Assembly (NCBI GenBank): GCA_965223485.1
Contig: OZ244993.1
Location: 434,001 to 498,000, forward strand
DNA length: 64,000 nucleotides
From: VXPQ01 sp965223485
GTDB taxonomy: Bacteria > Bacteroidota > Rhodothermia > Rhodothermales > VXPQ01
Reading direction: 5' to 3'
The notes beneath the pieces were generated by a model, which saw nothing but the letters and a program-made list of their open reading frames with translations, was not told where the DNA came from and made no database searches. The translations under genes and the position numbers were made by a program. This document shows positions 40,829 to 50,830 of the stretch, one piece after another (within the stretch, counting starts at the first letter, position 1; every line of letters starts with the position of its first letter).

Positions 40829-42952
40829 CTATGCACTGCCGGCAGTTTCCCCGCCTTCTTCAGAATTTTCCTTCGAATCCGGAGCAGTTTCCCCATCAAA
40901 TTCTGCATGAAGGCCGTCTGCAACAACACCGTTTCCACCAGCCTCTGCCTTGGCTTCCTTGTCGGGAGTGCCGTTCAGCGAAATATATTCACCATAGGGG
41001 CGCGGCCCGAGAATCCCGACAATTTCTTTCGGACCCAGTACTTCCTTTTTCAGCAACGCCTTCGCCATATCTTCAAGTAATGCACGCTTCTCCTCCAGCA
41101 ATGTGCGCGCACGCTCTCGAATCTCGTCAATGATGGCTCGCACCTCCTCGTCGATAATGCGAGCAGTTTCGTTGGAATAAGGTTTTTCGAAAACCGGTGC
41201 GTCTTCATCCCGGTCCGAGCGATTATAAGAGACACAGCCGATTCGCTCGCTCATGCCGTAATAGACGACCATTGCATACCCCATCCTGGTAATGCGTTCG
41301 AGGTCATTCTGCGCCCCGGTCGAAATACGCCCGAAAACGATTTCCTCGGCAACGCGCCCGCCGATGGCCATGGTCATCCGATCCAGCAACGCCTCTTTGG
41401 TGTAGAGATAGCGTTCTTCGGGTAGATACTGGGCATAGCCGAGAGCGGCCAGGCCACGTGGTATAATCGACACCTTGACAACCGGATCCGTATTCTCCAG
41501 AAACCAGCCCGTAATTGCGTGGCCCGCCTCGTGGTAGGCAACAATCTTTCGCTCTTCCGGCGAAATGAGTTTGTTCTTCTTTTCAAGCCCGGCGATCACT
41601 CTGTCGATCGCATGCTCGAAATCCTCCATCTCAATGGATTCCTTTTCTTCCCGGGCAGCAAGCAAGGCAGCCTCATTGCATACATTGGCGATTTCGGCGC
41701 CTGCAAAACCTGGTGTTTGTCCAGCCAGCACCTCCAGATTCACGTCATCATGCAACACTAACCGGCGGGTATGCACCCTGAAAATTTCCGCACGCTCACG
41801 CCGGTCAGGTTTGTCGATCATGATCTGCCGATCAAAGCGGCCGGGACGTAACAATGCGCTGTCAAGTACGTCCGGGCGATTGGTGGCGGCCATGATAATG
41901 ACCCCCTTGTCGGTATTGAACCCGTCCATCTCGACAAGTAACTGATTCAGCGTATTCTCGCGTTCGTCGTTGGCTCCCATCATCATGCCGCGCCCGCGAG
42001 TCCGTCCGATGGCGTCAATTTCGTCGATAAAAATGATGCAGGGCGCCTTCTCCTTGGCCTGCTTGAAAAGATCGCGCACACGGGCGGCGCCTACCCCCAC
42101 GAACATCTCGACAAAATCGGATCCGGACAGAGAAAAGAACGGTACTCCGGCTTCCCCGGCGACAGCCTTTGCCAGCAAGGTCTTGCCCGTCCCCGGGGGG
42201 CCTACGAGCAGCACGCCCTTGGGGAGCTTGCCGCCCAGTCTGATGAACTTTTTCGGGGTCGTTAGAAAATCGGCAACTTCGGCAACCTCTTCCTTGGCTT
42301 CGTCGAGTCCCGCTACATCCTTGAACGTCAACTGCTGGTCCCCCATAGCGTCGAAAAGCACTGCCTTGTTCTTTCCGATATTGAGCACCTGGGACCCCGG
42401 GTTCATACGGCGAATCAGAAAAATCCACAGAAAAACAATAAGAAGCAGGGGGAAAATCCATACCAGCACCCCGCCGAACCACCCCTCCTCGACCCGTGCG
42501 GAAAATTCCACAGTCGAGTTGCCATCGGTGCTGGCCTGGTCATTGTAATCCCGCAAGAAATCGGTCAGATCATGGTCGCCCGGTTTCGTGCTGGCAAAAG
42601 CAAGGGAGGGCTCATCGGAGCGGTCGGCAAGAAAATTGTTTGCCGGCTCCGGTACTTCGACCAACCCCTGCTCGACGGCTTCCGGTGTATAAACACCCTC
42701 AATGCTCTGGTCGTTGATAACGACCACCTTATCGATATACCCGCTCTCCACATACTGAAGAAATGTGCTGTAGTCGATCGAATTCGATGACCCGGCAGAC
42801 CGGAAGAGCAGAATGTGAAAGAGCAGCATCAGAAATACCGCCAGATATATCCACACCGCAAGCTTCGGCCTGCGCTTCGGCGACCGCGAGCTATCCTCTC
42901 TGGACGAATCGTCCACTTCCGGTTGTGTGTGTTCAGGACCGGTTTCCGACAT
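40829..42952 (-). CDS. ftsH: ATP-dependent membrane protease FtsH
   Basis: FtsH removes damaged membrane proteins and regulatory proteins. The 707-residue chain has two membrane helices (about 32-51 and 160-181) around a periplasmic domain. The AAA+ module has Walker A GPPGTGKT (251-258), Walker B FIDE (308-311) and RPGRFDR. The zinc protease site is HEAGH (474-478). The C-terminal 100 residues are acidic and alanine-rich, typical for the family. It is convergent with nothing and lies just upstream of the rpsL promoter on the same strand. Confidence 0.98.
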   Translation of the reverse strand: MSETGPEHTQPEVDDSSREDSSRSPKRRPKLAVWIYLAVFLMLLFHILLFRSAGSSNSIDYSTFLQYVESGYIDKVVVINDQSIEGVYTPEAVEQGLVEVPEPANNFLADRSDEPSLAFASTKPGDHDLTDFLRDYNDQASTDGNSTVEFSARVEEGWFGGVLVWIFPLLLIVFLWIFLIRRMNPGSQVLNIGKNKAVLFDAMGDQQLTFKDVAGLDEAKEEVAEVADFLTTPKKFIRLGGKLPKGVLLVGPPGTGKTLLAKAVAGEAGVPFFSLSGSDFVEMFVGVGAARVRDLFKQAKEKAPCIIFIDEIDAIGRTRGRGMMMGANDERENTLNQLLVEMDGFNTDKGVIIMAATNRPDVLDSALLRPGRFDRQIMIDKPDRRERAEIFRVHTRRLVLHDDVNLEVLAGQTPGFAGAEIANVCNEAALLAAREEKESIEMEDFEHAIDRVIAGLEKKNKLISPEERKIVAYHEAGHAITGWFLENTDPVVKVSIIPRGLAALGYAQYLPEERYLYTKEALLDRMTMAIGGRVAEEIVFGRISTGAQNDLERITRMGYAMVVYYGMSERIGCVSYNRSDRDEDAPVFEKPYSNETARIIDEEVRAIIDEIRERARTLLEEKRALLEDMAKALLKKEVLGPKEIVGILGPRPYGEYISLNGTPDKEAKAEAGGNGVVADGLHAEFDGETAPDSKENSEEGGETAGSA

Positions 42953-43141
42953 ATCGCAAGTGGTTACGCCAGTACGGCATTACGCCCCGTCAACCTGTTT
43001 GTGCATTATGGTGCGTTGCATACGTACGGGCAAACATTGTTTACCTGTAACAGATGGGGCTGTTCCTCCGGGGGCACGGTGCATCGGGAGAGAGAACAAG
43101 GCGAATAGCGCCAGGGCCACCCTGCACCCCGGACGGGGAGT

Positions 43142-46135
43142 CTACGGAAAAGTCAGAGGTTCGACGCGGGAGCTTCCCGCAAGCTCCCCGAGCATATACC
43201 CAAGCCCTTCCAGCGCCATACCGGCAGCAGCTTCATCCGGGAAGTGCCCAAGCGCAGCGCGATAAACGACCCTGTCATCCACCGAGTTGAGCACTACACC
43301 GGCACGCAGGCCCTGCTGGATATATGGAGCGACAAGCATTTCCATAGGTTCGCGGTCGGCGTGCGTGTCGAGCACGATCGTGAATCCGCCCAATTCCGGC
43401 CGTATGCCCCCGCCACCGTACACGGAAAATTCACCGCTCGGGATCGCAGGCAGGGTTGTCTCATTGGAAGGCAAAGGCGCCTCGGCAGAAGGTAAAGGCG
43501 CCTCGACAGAGGGTAAGCGGGTTTCGTCGGGGGGCAAGAGCACCTCGTCAGGAACAGCAGGAACATCGCCAACCTGTTCACTGGCAAGGGAATCCGAGAG
43601 GGGCGAACCGGCAAGGGAATCGGATGCTACAGAGTCCACAGCAGCTTGCAATGCCTGAAGTTCCTGATCCAGCATGTCAAGAATATATCCGGCTCTATCG
43701 GCATAGGTCGTGGATGGATACAAGGTGCGCACGCCGGTATACACCGAACGGAGGTCAACCATATCCGTGCTGGCGGAAGCAAGAAGATCACTTTGAGGCG
43801 CAACGTCGCTCCCGGATGGCGCAACAAGCGTATCCGGGGCGGTGTACTCTTCTGAATCTTCCAGAGAAAGACCTGTGTTGGCTTCTTGCTCTTCGGCCAG
43901 CAGCGTGTCTGCAGAAGAGGGAAAGGCCGGAGCAAGTTCCAGAATCCCGGCCTGCGCAAGCACCGAATCGGGTAGCTGTATGGGCAACGGACCAAGCACA
44001 TCCAGCGAATCGGAGGCCGCCCATTCGAAATAAATGCGCCCCGCCGCAAACAGCGCCCTCGGCGCCACCTCCATATTTCGATATCGGGAGGCAATGAGCA
44101 CCATGCGGTTGAGCGCTTCTTCGTACGCCCCGCGACGCCATCGGAGCACCGCCTCATCGTATTCTTCCAGCGCCACGGCGAGACTATCGGGCGTTTCCTC
44201 CGGCTCCAAGCCAAGTTCTATGCGGACCCTGGCCGCGAAATCAGAATCCGGATAGTCAGCCAACACCTGCCTGTATATCCCTTGCGCACTGGCGATATCG
44301 CCCAGCGAGCGCTGCACTTCGGCCAGTGCATAAAACGCCCGCTGAGCGACTTCCGTATCAGCATCTTTCTCAATCACCATGCGATACCAGACTGCCGCGG
44401 AATCCGCCTTGTTCATCGAAAGAAAAAGGACATTCCCCAGTTCGTACCGGGCCAGCGCCCGTTCCCCTTCCATAATCACCTGACTCAGCGAATCACGTGG
44501 AACGTCCGAAATGTCGATCAATGGCAACGCATACATCCCTATACCGTCGCCGCCGCCCGACGAAATCGCTCCCTCCCTGGAATCGGGATGCTCTCTCTCA
44601 CTCAAGGCAATCGACACGGCTTCCATACGGCGCCAGCCGGGCACATGGGGACGTTCACCCCAGCGCGCTACAAAGTTCATACGCGCTTCCTGTACGCGAG
44701 TACGATCCCGGTGATACAGAAAACCGGCCTCACCGGTATCGGCGACATTGGAACCTGCGCCCGCACCTCCCGCACTCGTCCGGGAGGCCGCATCCTGAAA
44801 CCCGCGTTCCGCTTGCAATTGTTCTGCGCGCCGGCGCTCCTCGGCAAGTTCTTCGGCTTTCTGCTGCTGCAATGCAAGAATACGCTCATCGAATGCCTCG
44901 TCGGACAAGCGCCCTAACTCAAGCAACGAATCCATTCGCGCGATGTTGTTACGCACATCGGCAAAACTGGCAAACACTTCGGCCTGACGAGCCGCATCCG
45001 TCACAGCTTCGGGAGCGTATTCCAGGGCTCTTCCGGAGCCTGACGAGGAGGATGGAAGCGATGTGCGCGCAGTATCGAAGTGCGCCGAGGCAAGAAGGTA
45101 ATCTCTGAAAACGTCCCGGTACAATTCGGCCAGCGCATAGTGGGTCAAACCCCTGACAGCCTGACCTACGCTTTCTTCCTCATACAGGATATGCCGGTAC
45201 ATGGCAAGCGCATCCTGAGACTGTTCTTGCGCATGATAAATCCGGCCGCGCACGTACGCGAGTTCGAAGCGCCGATCATAATGCTTGTCGTCACGATCCA
45301 TGCGACGCAATGCTTCAAGGGCCGCAACACCATCAAGGTGCATGCCCTGTACACGCACGATACTCAACGACGCGGCATAGTCAAGTTCATACGGGGGACG
45401 CGCCTTGGGCACGCGCCTGTAGGCCTCGACCGCTTCTTCGTACCGCTCCAGTGTTTCGTACACCTGACCGAGCAAAAAAGCCCCTTTAGCCTGGAGATCG
45501 TTGCTGCGCACATCCAGCAAACCCGCTTCGAGTTCAGTAGCCGCTTTTTCGAAGGCCCCCTGTTTAACGGAAAGTTCGCCGAGAGCAAGGCGCAGGCGCG
45601 CCGCCGATCGCCGAGACGTATTTTCCCTGTCCAGGCTGCTCGCAAGGTGTTCCTGCGCCGATTCGTAGGCTCGCGCCGCCATCAGTGTCCGGGCCAGCCA
45701 TATCCGGGCCTCGTCTTCAAGACTGGTTTCGAAAGCAATTACTTCACGGAATTTCTGCTCGGCTCCCACATAATTTTCCTGATAGAAATAGGATTTCCCG
45801 ATAAGCACGAGCGCATCGTCCACCCATTTGGAGCGCTGATGGTCCCGCAGCACGTCGGCGCTCTTCTCTATCGCATTCTGGAAATTGATATTACCACCCG
45901 ATCGGGGCGGCCCGCCGAAGATGCCAAGATACTGCGTCCGGTCTATGGGCTGTTCGGAGGACTCCATGGCTTTAACGCCATCCTGATAGGCCTGCCCTGC
46001 GTTATAGAACGTGTTGTAATAGGAGGTGAAATTGTCGTACCGCTTCCCAATGAAGGAATTACCCCCGCAGCCGGCTGCAGCGAAAAACAAGATCGCCGCA
46101 AACAGATAGGCGCCGGTGCGAACGGATGGCGGCAT
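43142..46135 (-). CDS. PorW/SprE-like TPR lipoprotein with SPOR-like end
   Basis: This 997-residue predicted outer-membrane lipoprotein (lipobox AAGC, Cys23) begins its mature part with KRYDNFTSYYNTFYNAGQAY. That is close to the (R)YHNLT-x-YN-x-YFN motif of SprE/PorW, which support type IX secretion and gliding in Bacteroidota. Many TPR-like helical repeats follow (about 85-700), with a coiled-coil segment near 430-450. A low-complexity region, rich in Ser/Asp/Pro, precedes a C-terminal SPOR-like fold (about 915-990, GFTIVLDTHADREPMEML and ALGHFPDEAAAGMALEGL). The SPOR-like end would suggest contact with peptidoglycan. The family call is good; the role in this organism is inferred. Confidence 0.8.
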   Translation of the reverse strand: MPPSVRTGAYLFAAILFFAAAGCGGNSFIGKRYDNFTSYYNTFYNAGQAYQDGVKAMESSEQPIDRTQYLGIFGGPPRSGGNINFQNAIEKSADVLRDHQRSKWVDDALVLIGKSYFYQENYVGAEQKFREVIAFETSLEDEARIWLARTLMAARAYESAQEHLASSLDRENTSRRSAARLRLALGELSVKQGAFEKAATELEAGLLDVRSNDLQAKGAFLLGQVYETLERYEEAVEAYRRVPKARPPYELDYAASLSIVRVQGMHLDGVAALEALRRMDRDDKHYDRRFELAYVRGRIYHAQEQSQDALAMYRHILYEEESVGQAVRGLTHYALAELYRDVFRDYLLASAHFDTARTSLPSSSSGSGRALEYAPEAVTDAARQAEVFASFADVRNNIARMDSLLELGRLSDEAFDERILALQQQKAEELAEERRRAEQLQAERGFQDAASRTSAGGAGAGSNVADTGEAGFLYHRDRTRVQEARMNFVARWGERPHVPGWRRMEAVSIALSEREHPDSREGAISSGGGDGIGMYALPLIDISDVPRDSLSQVIMEGERALARYELGNVLFLSMNKADSAAVWYRMVIEKDADTEVAQRAFYALAEVQRSLGDIASAQGIYRQVLADYPDSDFAARVRIELGLEPEETPDSLAVALEEYDEAVLRWRRGAYEEALNRMVLIASRYRNMEVAPRALFAAGRIYFEWAASDSLDVLGPLPIQLPDSVLAQAGILELAPAFPSSADTLLAEEQEANTGLSLEDSEEYTAPDTLVAPSGSDVAPQSDLLASASTDMVDLRSVYTGVRTLYPSTTYADRAGYILDMLDQELQALQAAVDSVASDSLAGSPLSDSLASEQVGDVPAVPDEVLLPPDETRLPSVEAPLPSAEAPLPSNETTLPAIPSGEFSVYGGGGIRPELGGFTIVLDTHADREPMEMLVAPYIQQGLRAGVVLNSVDDRVVYRAALGHFPDEAAAGMALEGLGYMLGELAGSSRVEPLTFP
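43467..43529 (-). repeat. Three 21-base repeats in the PorW/SprE-like gene
   Basis: Three tandem 21-base units (43467-43487, 43488-43508, 43509-43529) encode PLPSAEA-like seven-residue repeats in the linker before the SPOR-like end. The first two differ at only two bases; the third is more worn. Copy number could vary between strains. Confidence 0.75.
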
Positions 46136-46224
46136 AAAGCGGCAGTCGAATGTGCTGCGCAGGAAAGAGAGAGAAAACGTGAAGAAGCCCAGCCAGAACG
46201 CAGGAAAGCGGGGAATAGTATACG

Positions 46225-47658
46225 CTATCCTAATATGCGGCTTACCTGAATCATGTTGGTTCGCCCCTTTGCGGGCAACGGCATCCCCGCCGTAATGACG
46301 ATCAGGTCTCCGGAACGGACCAACTCTCGCTCTCGCAAGATGGAGTGGACACTCTGGACTCCTTCGTCGGTGTCCCGCTGGAACGGGATCAGGAACGATG
46401 TTGTTCCCCAGAGAAGGTGCAGCCGACGCATCACCCTTTCGTCATCGGTGAATGCATGAAGAGGCATCCCGGGACGATGACGGGCGATCGCGCGCGCCGT
46501 AGTTCCCGTAGCCGTAAGACAAGCGATGGCGGTAGCTCCCACCTGCTCGGCCAGATCGACCGCCGTAAAGCTTACCGACTCCGTAACGTCTTCGGAGATA
46601 AAACGGCGCTCCATCGGCTTGGAAAGCGGGTTCTGGTATTGCCACCGATGCCGTTCGGCTTCCTCAACAATCCGGGACATGACTTCGACGACTCGAACCG
46701 GATGTTTCCCCACCGCCGTTTCACCGGAAAGCATGACCGCGTCACTCCCGTCAAGCACCGCATTGGCGACATCGCTTGCCTCGGCCCTCATCGGGCGAGG
46801 ATTATTGATCATGCTCTCGAGCATCTGCGTAGCGGTGATCACCGGCTTGCCGGCCACAATGCACTTGTGGATGATCATTTTCTGAGTGGATGGCACCTGT
46901 GAGATGGGCATTTCGATGCCCAGATCCCCACGTGCCACCATGATGCCCGCGCTGGCCTCCAAAACGGCATCAAAACGGCGAACAGCTTCCGGCTTCTCGA
47001 TTTTGGCTAATGCCATAACCTGTTTGCCCGATGCACGTATACGCTGCAGCAAGTCGATTACGTCGGAATCGTCGCGCACGAACGACAGGGCAATCATATC
47101 GACATCCTGTGACAAGCCGAATGCAAGGTCGCGCTGATCTTTTGCAGTAAGCGCCGGCGCAGACGTTTTGATGTCGGGCAGATTGACTCCCTTGCGGGAA
47201 GACAAAGGCCCGCCGACAATCACCTCGGTAATGACATCGGTGTCGATAATGTCAACTACTTGCAATTCGAGCAAGCCGTCGTCGACCAGGATGCGCCCGC
47301 CTACACTGACATCCTGCGCCAGCAGGTCGTACGTGATTTGCACCCGCTCGGCCGTACCATATTCGATGGGTTCGGTAGTCAGTGTTAACCGCTGCCCCTT
47401 ACTGATCGGAACGGCGCCGTTGCTGATCGGCCCAAGCCGGATTTTGGGGCCCTGCAGGTCCTGGAGAATCGGCACCACCTTCCCCTGGTCGTCGGCTGCT
47501 TCGCGCACATAACGAATAAGCCGGGCATGATCATCGTGACTGCCGTGAGAAAAGTTGAGCCGGGCAATATCCATACCCGCCCGAATCAACTCCCGGATCG
47601 TGCCGGCGTCCGACGAAGACGGTCCCAGGGTGCAAACAATTTTGGTGCGTCGCCTCAT
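46225..47658 (-). CDS. pyk: Pyruvate kinase
   Basis: This glycolytic enzyme makes pyruvate and ATP from phosphoenolpyruvate. The 477-residue protein has the substrate and metal motifs (TKIVCTLGPSS, ARLNFSHGSHDDH, ALAKIEKPEAVRRFD and MVARGDLGIEMP). The phosphorylated Ser/Gly-rich ATP site MLSGETAVGKHPV is also present. The C-domain ends at MIQVSRILG with no extra domain. The ATG at 47658 is preferred; a GTG at 47664 adds two residues. Confidence 0.98.
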   Translation of the reverse strand: MRRRTKIVCTLGPSSSDAGTIRELIRAGMDIARLNFSHGSHDDHARLIRYVREAADDQGKVVPILQDLQGPKIRLGPISNGAVPISKGQRLTLTTEPIEYGTAERVQITYDLLAQDVSVGGRILVDDGLLELQVVDIIDTDVITEVIVGGPLSSRKGVNLPDIKTSAPALTAKDQRDLAFGLSQDVDMIALSFVRDDSDVIDLLQRIRASGKQVMALAKIEKPEAVRRFDAVLEASAGIMVARGDLGIEMPISQVPSTQKMIIHKCIVAGKPVITATQMLESMINNPRPMRAEASDVANAVLDGSDAVMLSGETAVGKHPVRVVEVMSRIVEEAERHRWQYQNPLSKPMERRFISEDVTESVSFTAVDLAEQVGATAIACLTATGTTARAIARHRPGMPLHAFTDDERVMRRLHLLWGTTSFLIPFQRDTDEGVQSVHSILRERELVRSGDLIVITAGMPLPAKGRTNMIQVSRILG

Positions 47659-47802
47659 AGCCACAAACTAAAGACGGGTAGGCCGCCATCAAAACACGTA
47701 ACGGGAATATAATCTGCTGTGCACAGAGAACGGACGCCTTCGGCGCCTGGTGCTGAACCGCGGGCAGAAGACAGGAGGCACGCCGGACACCTCTTCATAG
47801 GT

Positions 47803-48192
47803 CTATCCGTACACTTCATCCGGATCAAACACGCGCTCGCAGTCCGTAACAAGGCGTGCATGTTCGTACCGGCGATGAAAACACGACTTGTGCCCGGTGT
47901 GACAGGCAGCTCCTCCATGCTGCTTCACCTTAAAGAGAAGCGTATCGCCGTCGCAATCGATCCGAATTTCCATAACCTCCTGAATATGACCGCTGCTTTG
48001 ACCCTTCACCCAGATTTCCCGACGAGAACGGCTCCAATACGTCATGACGTTCTCTTCGAGTGTACGTTGCAGGGTATCCCGGTTCATCCAGGCAAGCATC
48101 AGTATCTCACCCGTTTCGTGGTCTTGCGCCAGTGCTGCAACCAGTCCATCGGGACCGAATTTCACTTGTTCGAGCAATTCATTCCTGTCCAT
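47803..48192 (-). CDS. hisI: Phosphoribosyl-AMP cyclohydrolase
   Basis: This histidine-synthesis enzyme opens the adenine ring of phosphoribosyl-AMP. The 129-residue protein has the metal motifs DCDGDTLL and QHGGAACHTGHKSCF, with the cysteines and aspartates in place. It is the single-domain form without the HisE pyrophosphohydrolase domain, and no other his gene is adjacent. Confidence 0.96.
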   Translation of the reverse strand: MDRNELLEQVKFGPDGLVAALAQDHETGEILMLAWMNRDTLQRTLEENVMTYWSRSRREIWVKGQSSGHIQEVMEIRIDCDGDTLLFKVKQHGGAACHTGHKSCFHRRYEHARLVTDCERVFDPDEVYG

Positions 48193-48351
48193 GATTCCAC
48201 ATTCGGTTTTGCTGCCGCACGAGGGCTTCTTCTAACGCCCCGCACACAAGCGGATTGCATAGTATGCAGGAACCGGAGTTGTTCTCGCCGAATTACACGG
48301 AATCCCTGTCGAACGGTTCTCTGTCCGTTTCCCGGTCCCTACTTTGCGTTC

Positions 48352-48627
48352 ATGCACCGCACGATCACACACGTAGTACGTATCCCGCGCATTCTGCTCA
48401 AGGGGCTCGTGCGATTCTACCAGCACGTGCTGTCTCCGCATATGCCGTCCGGCTGCCGCTACACGCCCTCGTGTTCGGAATACGCCGTGGAAGCCCTCGA
48501 GAAATACGGTGCATTGAAAGGGACGGTGCTGGCTATTCACCGCCTCCTGCGATGCGCTCCCTGGGGCCAGGGAGGATACGACCCGCCGCGCTGGTATAAC
48601 GAAAAAGAAGTGGCAAAGCATCCGTGA
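48352..48627 (+). CDS. yidD: Membrane protein insertion efficiency factor YidD
   Basis: YidD is a small peripheral protein that assists YidC. The 91-residue product has the family core FYQHVLSPHMPSGCRYTPSCSEYAVEALEKYG and the C-terminal GGYDPP motif, with three conserved cysteines. The ATG at 48352 is the family start; longer upstream frames are antisense shadow. Its stop overlaps the GTG of the next gene (GTGA). Confidence 0.95.
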   Translation: MHRTITHVVRIPRILLKGLVRFYQHVLSPHMPSGCRYTPSCSEYAVEALEKYGALKGTVLAIHRLLRCAPWGQGGYDPPRWYNEKEVAKHP

Positions 48628-49133
48628 GCTACGACGAACACAAGCAAGCCGCACAAAACACTCCCGTGCGCGCTGGCGTGATCACTGTCAGCGATACGCG
48701 GACGGAAGCGACGGATACCAGCGGTCGATACATAGTGGAAACCCTGGCGGAAGCCGGCGTCGAGATCATCGAGGCCCGTATCGTGCCCGACACCCCGAAA
48801 CGCATTGAAACCGCCCTTGATGAGCTGGGCGCGCGTTGCGAGGTGATCGTGACTACCGGCGGCACTGGCATTAGCCGGCGGGACACAACCATTGAGGTCG
48901 TGACTCGGAAGTTCGAGCGAACGCTGCCGGGATTCGGCGAAATTTTCCGGATGCTTTCCTATGAGGAAATCGGAGCTGGCGCCATGCTCTCGCGCGCTGT
49001 TGCAGGAATGTGGAGCAATGTGCTTGTCTTTTCCCTTCCGGGTTCATTGCATGCCGTGCGCCTGGCGATCGAACAATTGATCCTGCCTGAAATCCATCAT
49101 CTCGTCCGGGAAATGATCCGGCAACAAACATAG
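48624..49133 (+). CDS. moaB: Molybdopterin adenylyltransferase-like protein (MoaB/Mog)
   Basis: This family adenylates molybdopterin during molybdenum cofactor synthesis. The 169-residue protein has a Mog-like core: AGVITVSDTRTEATDTSGRYIV, VIVTTGGTGISRRDTTIEVV and FSLPGSLHAVRLAIEQLILPEIHHLV. It starts at GTG, overlapping the yidD stop codon, so the two are translationally coupled. No other molybdenum-cofactor gene lies in the window, so the exact role is inferred. Confidence 0.9.
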   Translation: MSYDEHKQAAQNTPVRAGVITVSDTRTEATDTSGRYIVETLAEAGVEIIEARIVPDTPKRIETALDELGARCEVIVTTGGTGISRRDTTIEVVTRKFERTLPGFGEIFRMLSYEEIGAGAMLSRAVAGMWSNVLVFSLPGSLHAVRLAIEQLILPEIHHLVREMIRQQT

Positions 49134-49266
49134 GCCGAAAGCAGCCCGTATCGAAGCAAGGCCTTCGCTGGAAAATGTCCGGGCGCCATGCAGGCACTTC
49201 CGCGACGTCCTGCCGTTATATATCGGCTTGTATAGAATCCGAATCGAAACTGCATATCACGCCCCA

Positions 49267-50796
49267 ATGCCGGAAAAAATCTTCCGCATGTACAACTCGC
49301 TGACGCGAAGCACGGAGGCCATCGAACCGGCCCAGCCAGGCCATCTACGATTCTACGCATGCGGCCCCACGGTCTATTCCTATGCGCATATCGGGAATTT
49401 TCGCTCGTTTCTGACCGCCGATCTCGTGCTGCGAACCGCAAAAGCCATCGGATGGGAAACGACCTATGTTACAAACATCACGGATGTAGGGCACCTGACC
49501 GAAGACGACATCGCGGATGCGGTAGGGGAAGACCGCATGACGAAAGCGCTGCGATCGAAAGAAGGCGAACGCTTTGCGAATATCTGGGATCTGGCGCGCT
49601 ATTATACAAACACACTACTGTCCGACTGGCAGGCACTCAATCTTCGCGAACCCGATGTGCGCCCGCGAGCCACAGATCACGTAGCACAGCAAATCCGCGA
49701 TGTGGCCCGGCTATTAGAAAAAGGGCATGCCTACGAAACGGCGCAGGGCGTCTATTTCTCGGTGACTTCCTTCCCGGAGTACGGCAAGCTGTCCGGCAAT
49801 GTATTGTCGAGCCATTTGGACGAGGGCGTCCGTGATGTCGTGCAGGATCCGGAAAAAAGAGACGCGCGCGATTTTGCTTTATGGAAAAAGGACCCCGGCC
49901 ATCTTATGGTATGGCACAGCCCATGGGGATGGGGATTTCCGGGATGGCATATCGAATGCTCAACCATGGCGCAGGCCTATCTCGGAGCGTCTTTCGATCT
50001 TCACACAGGAGGCGAGGACAACAAATTTCCCCATCACGAATGTGAAATCGCGCAGGCCGAGTGCCTCACCGGCAAGCCGTTTGCCCGGTACTGGCTACAC
50101 ACGCGCTTCTTGCAGGTGGAAGGCGAAAAGATGGCTAAAAGCGCAGGAAATTTCTTCACCGTCCGCGGCCTCGTCGGCCCCGAATCGGAAGGAGGGCACG
50201 GCATACACCCTCTTGCCCTCCGCCTGGCACTGATCTCGGGGCAATACCGGAAGCTCCTCAATTTCACCTTCGATCAACTCCAGGCGTGTGCAAAACATAT
50301 CCAGCGGTTCGAAGAGGCCATGGACCTTGCAGAACACGGAATCGCTCGCGGCGCATCCGGCAAGAACCATCTGGCGGAACCGCTTGAGGAGTTGTACGAA
50401 CGTGCACTCGATGCCATGCTTGACGATCTTAATACGCCGGAAGCCATCGCCGCCTCGATCGAGGGAGCAAAATTGATCGTTAGATCCGGACAGGAACTCA
50501 GTGGCGGCCCGGCGCAATCCGCAAAAATCTGGCTGGATAAAATCAATAACCTGCTGGGCATTGTGCGTCAGGAAACGCTTCATGAACCACCGCAAACCCC
50601 TGAATCCGACGCCACAGAGGACCTGTTTTCCCGGCAGGTGGAAGAGCTGCTGCGTCAACGCGCCGAGGCCCGTGCGCAGCGCGATTTCCGACGGGCTGAT
50701 GCCCTCCGGGACCAACTCGACGAGATGAATGTCGAAATTATGGATACCCCGGAAGGTACGCGGTGGCGCCGCAAAATAACCGGTTATGTTTCATAG
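49267..50796 (+). CDS. cysS: Cysteinyl-tRNA synthetase
   Basis: This class I enzyme charges tRNA-Cys. The ATG at 49267 gives 509 residues. It has the HIGH-type motif AHIGN, the KMSKS-type loop KMAKSAGNF, and zinc ligands (YACGPTVY, GWHIECS, GGEDNKFPHHECE). The C-terminal helical domain ends before hemB. It begins 134 bases after the moaB-type gene. Confidence 0.98.
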   Translation: MPEKIFRMYNSLTRSTEAIEPAQPGHLRFYACGPTVYSYAHIGNFRSFLTADLVLRTAKAIGWETTYVTNITDVGHLTEDDIADAVGEDRMTKALRSKEGERFANIWDLARYYTNTLLSDWQALNLREPDVRPRATDHVAQQIRDVARLLEKGHAYETAQGVYFSVTSFPEYGKLSGNVLSSHLDEGVRDVVQDPEKRDARDFALWKKDPGHLMVWHSPWGWGFPGWHIECSTMAQAYLGASFDLHTGGEDNKFPHHECEIAQAECLTGKPFARYWLHTRFLQVEGEKMAKSAGNFFTVRGLVGPESEGGHGIHPLALRLALISGQYRKLLNFTFDQLQACAKHIQRFEEAMDLAEHGIARGASGKNHLAEPLEELYERALDAMLDDLNTPEAIAASIEGAKLIVRSGQELSGGPAQSAKIWLDKINNLLGIVRQETLHEPPQTPESDATEDLFSRQVEELLRQRAEARAQRDFRRADALRDQLDEMNVEIMDTPEGTRWRRKITGYVS

Positions 50797-50830
50797 CGCA
50801 TCTCCATGCGCCGCTTTACACCCTGTTTCA

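Noticed and set aside
45080..46249. 389-residue frame antisense to the PorW/SprE-like gene
   Set aside because: Complete overlap with a well-supported gene and no family similarity.
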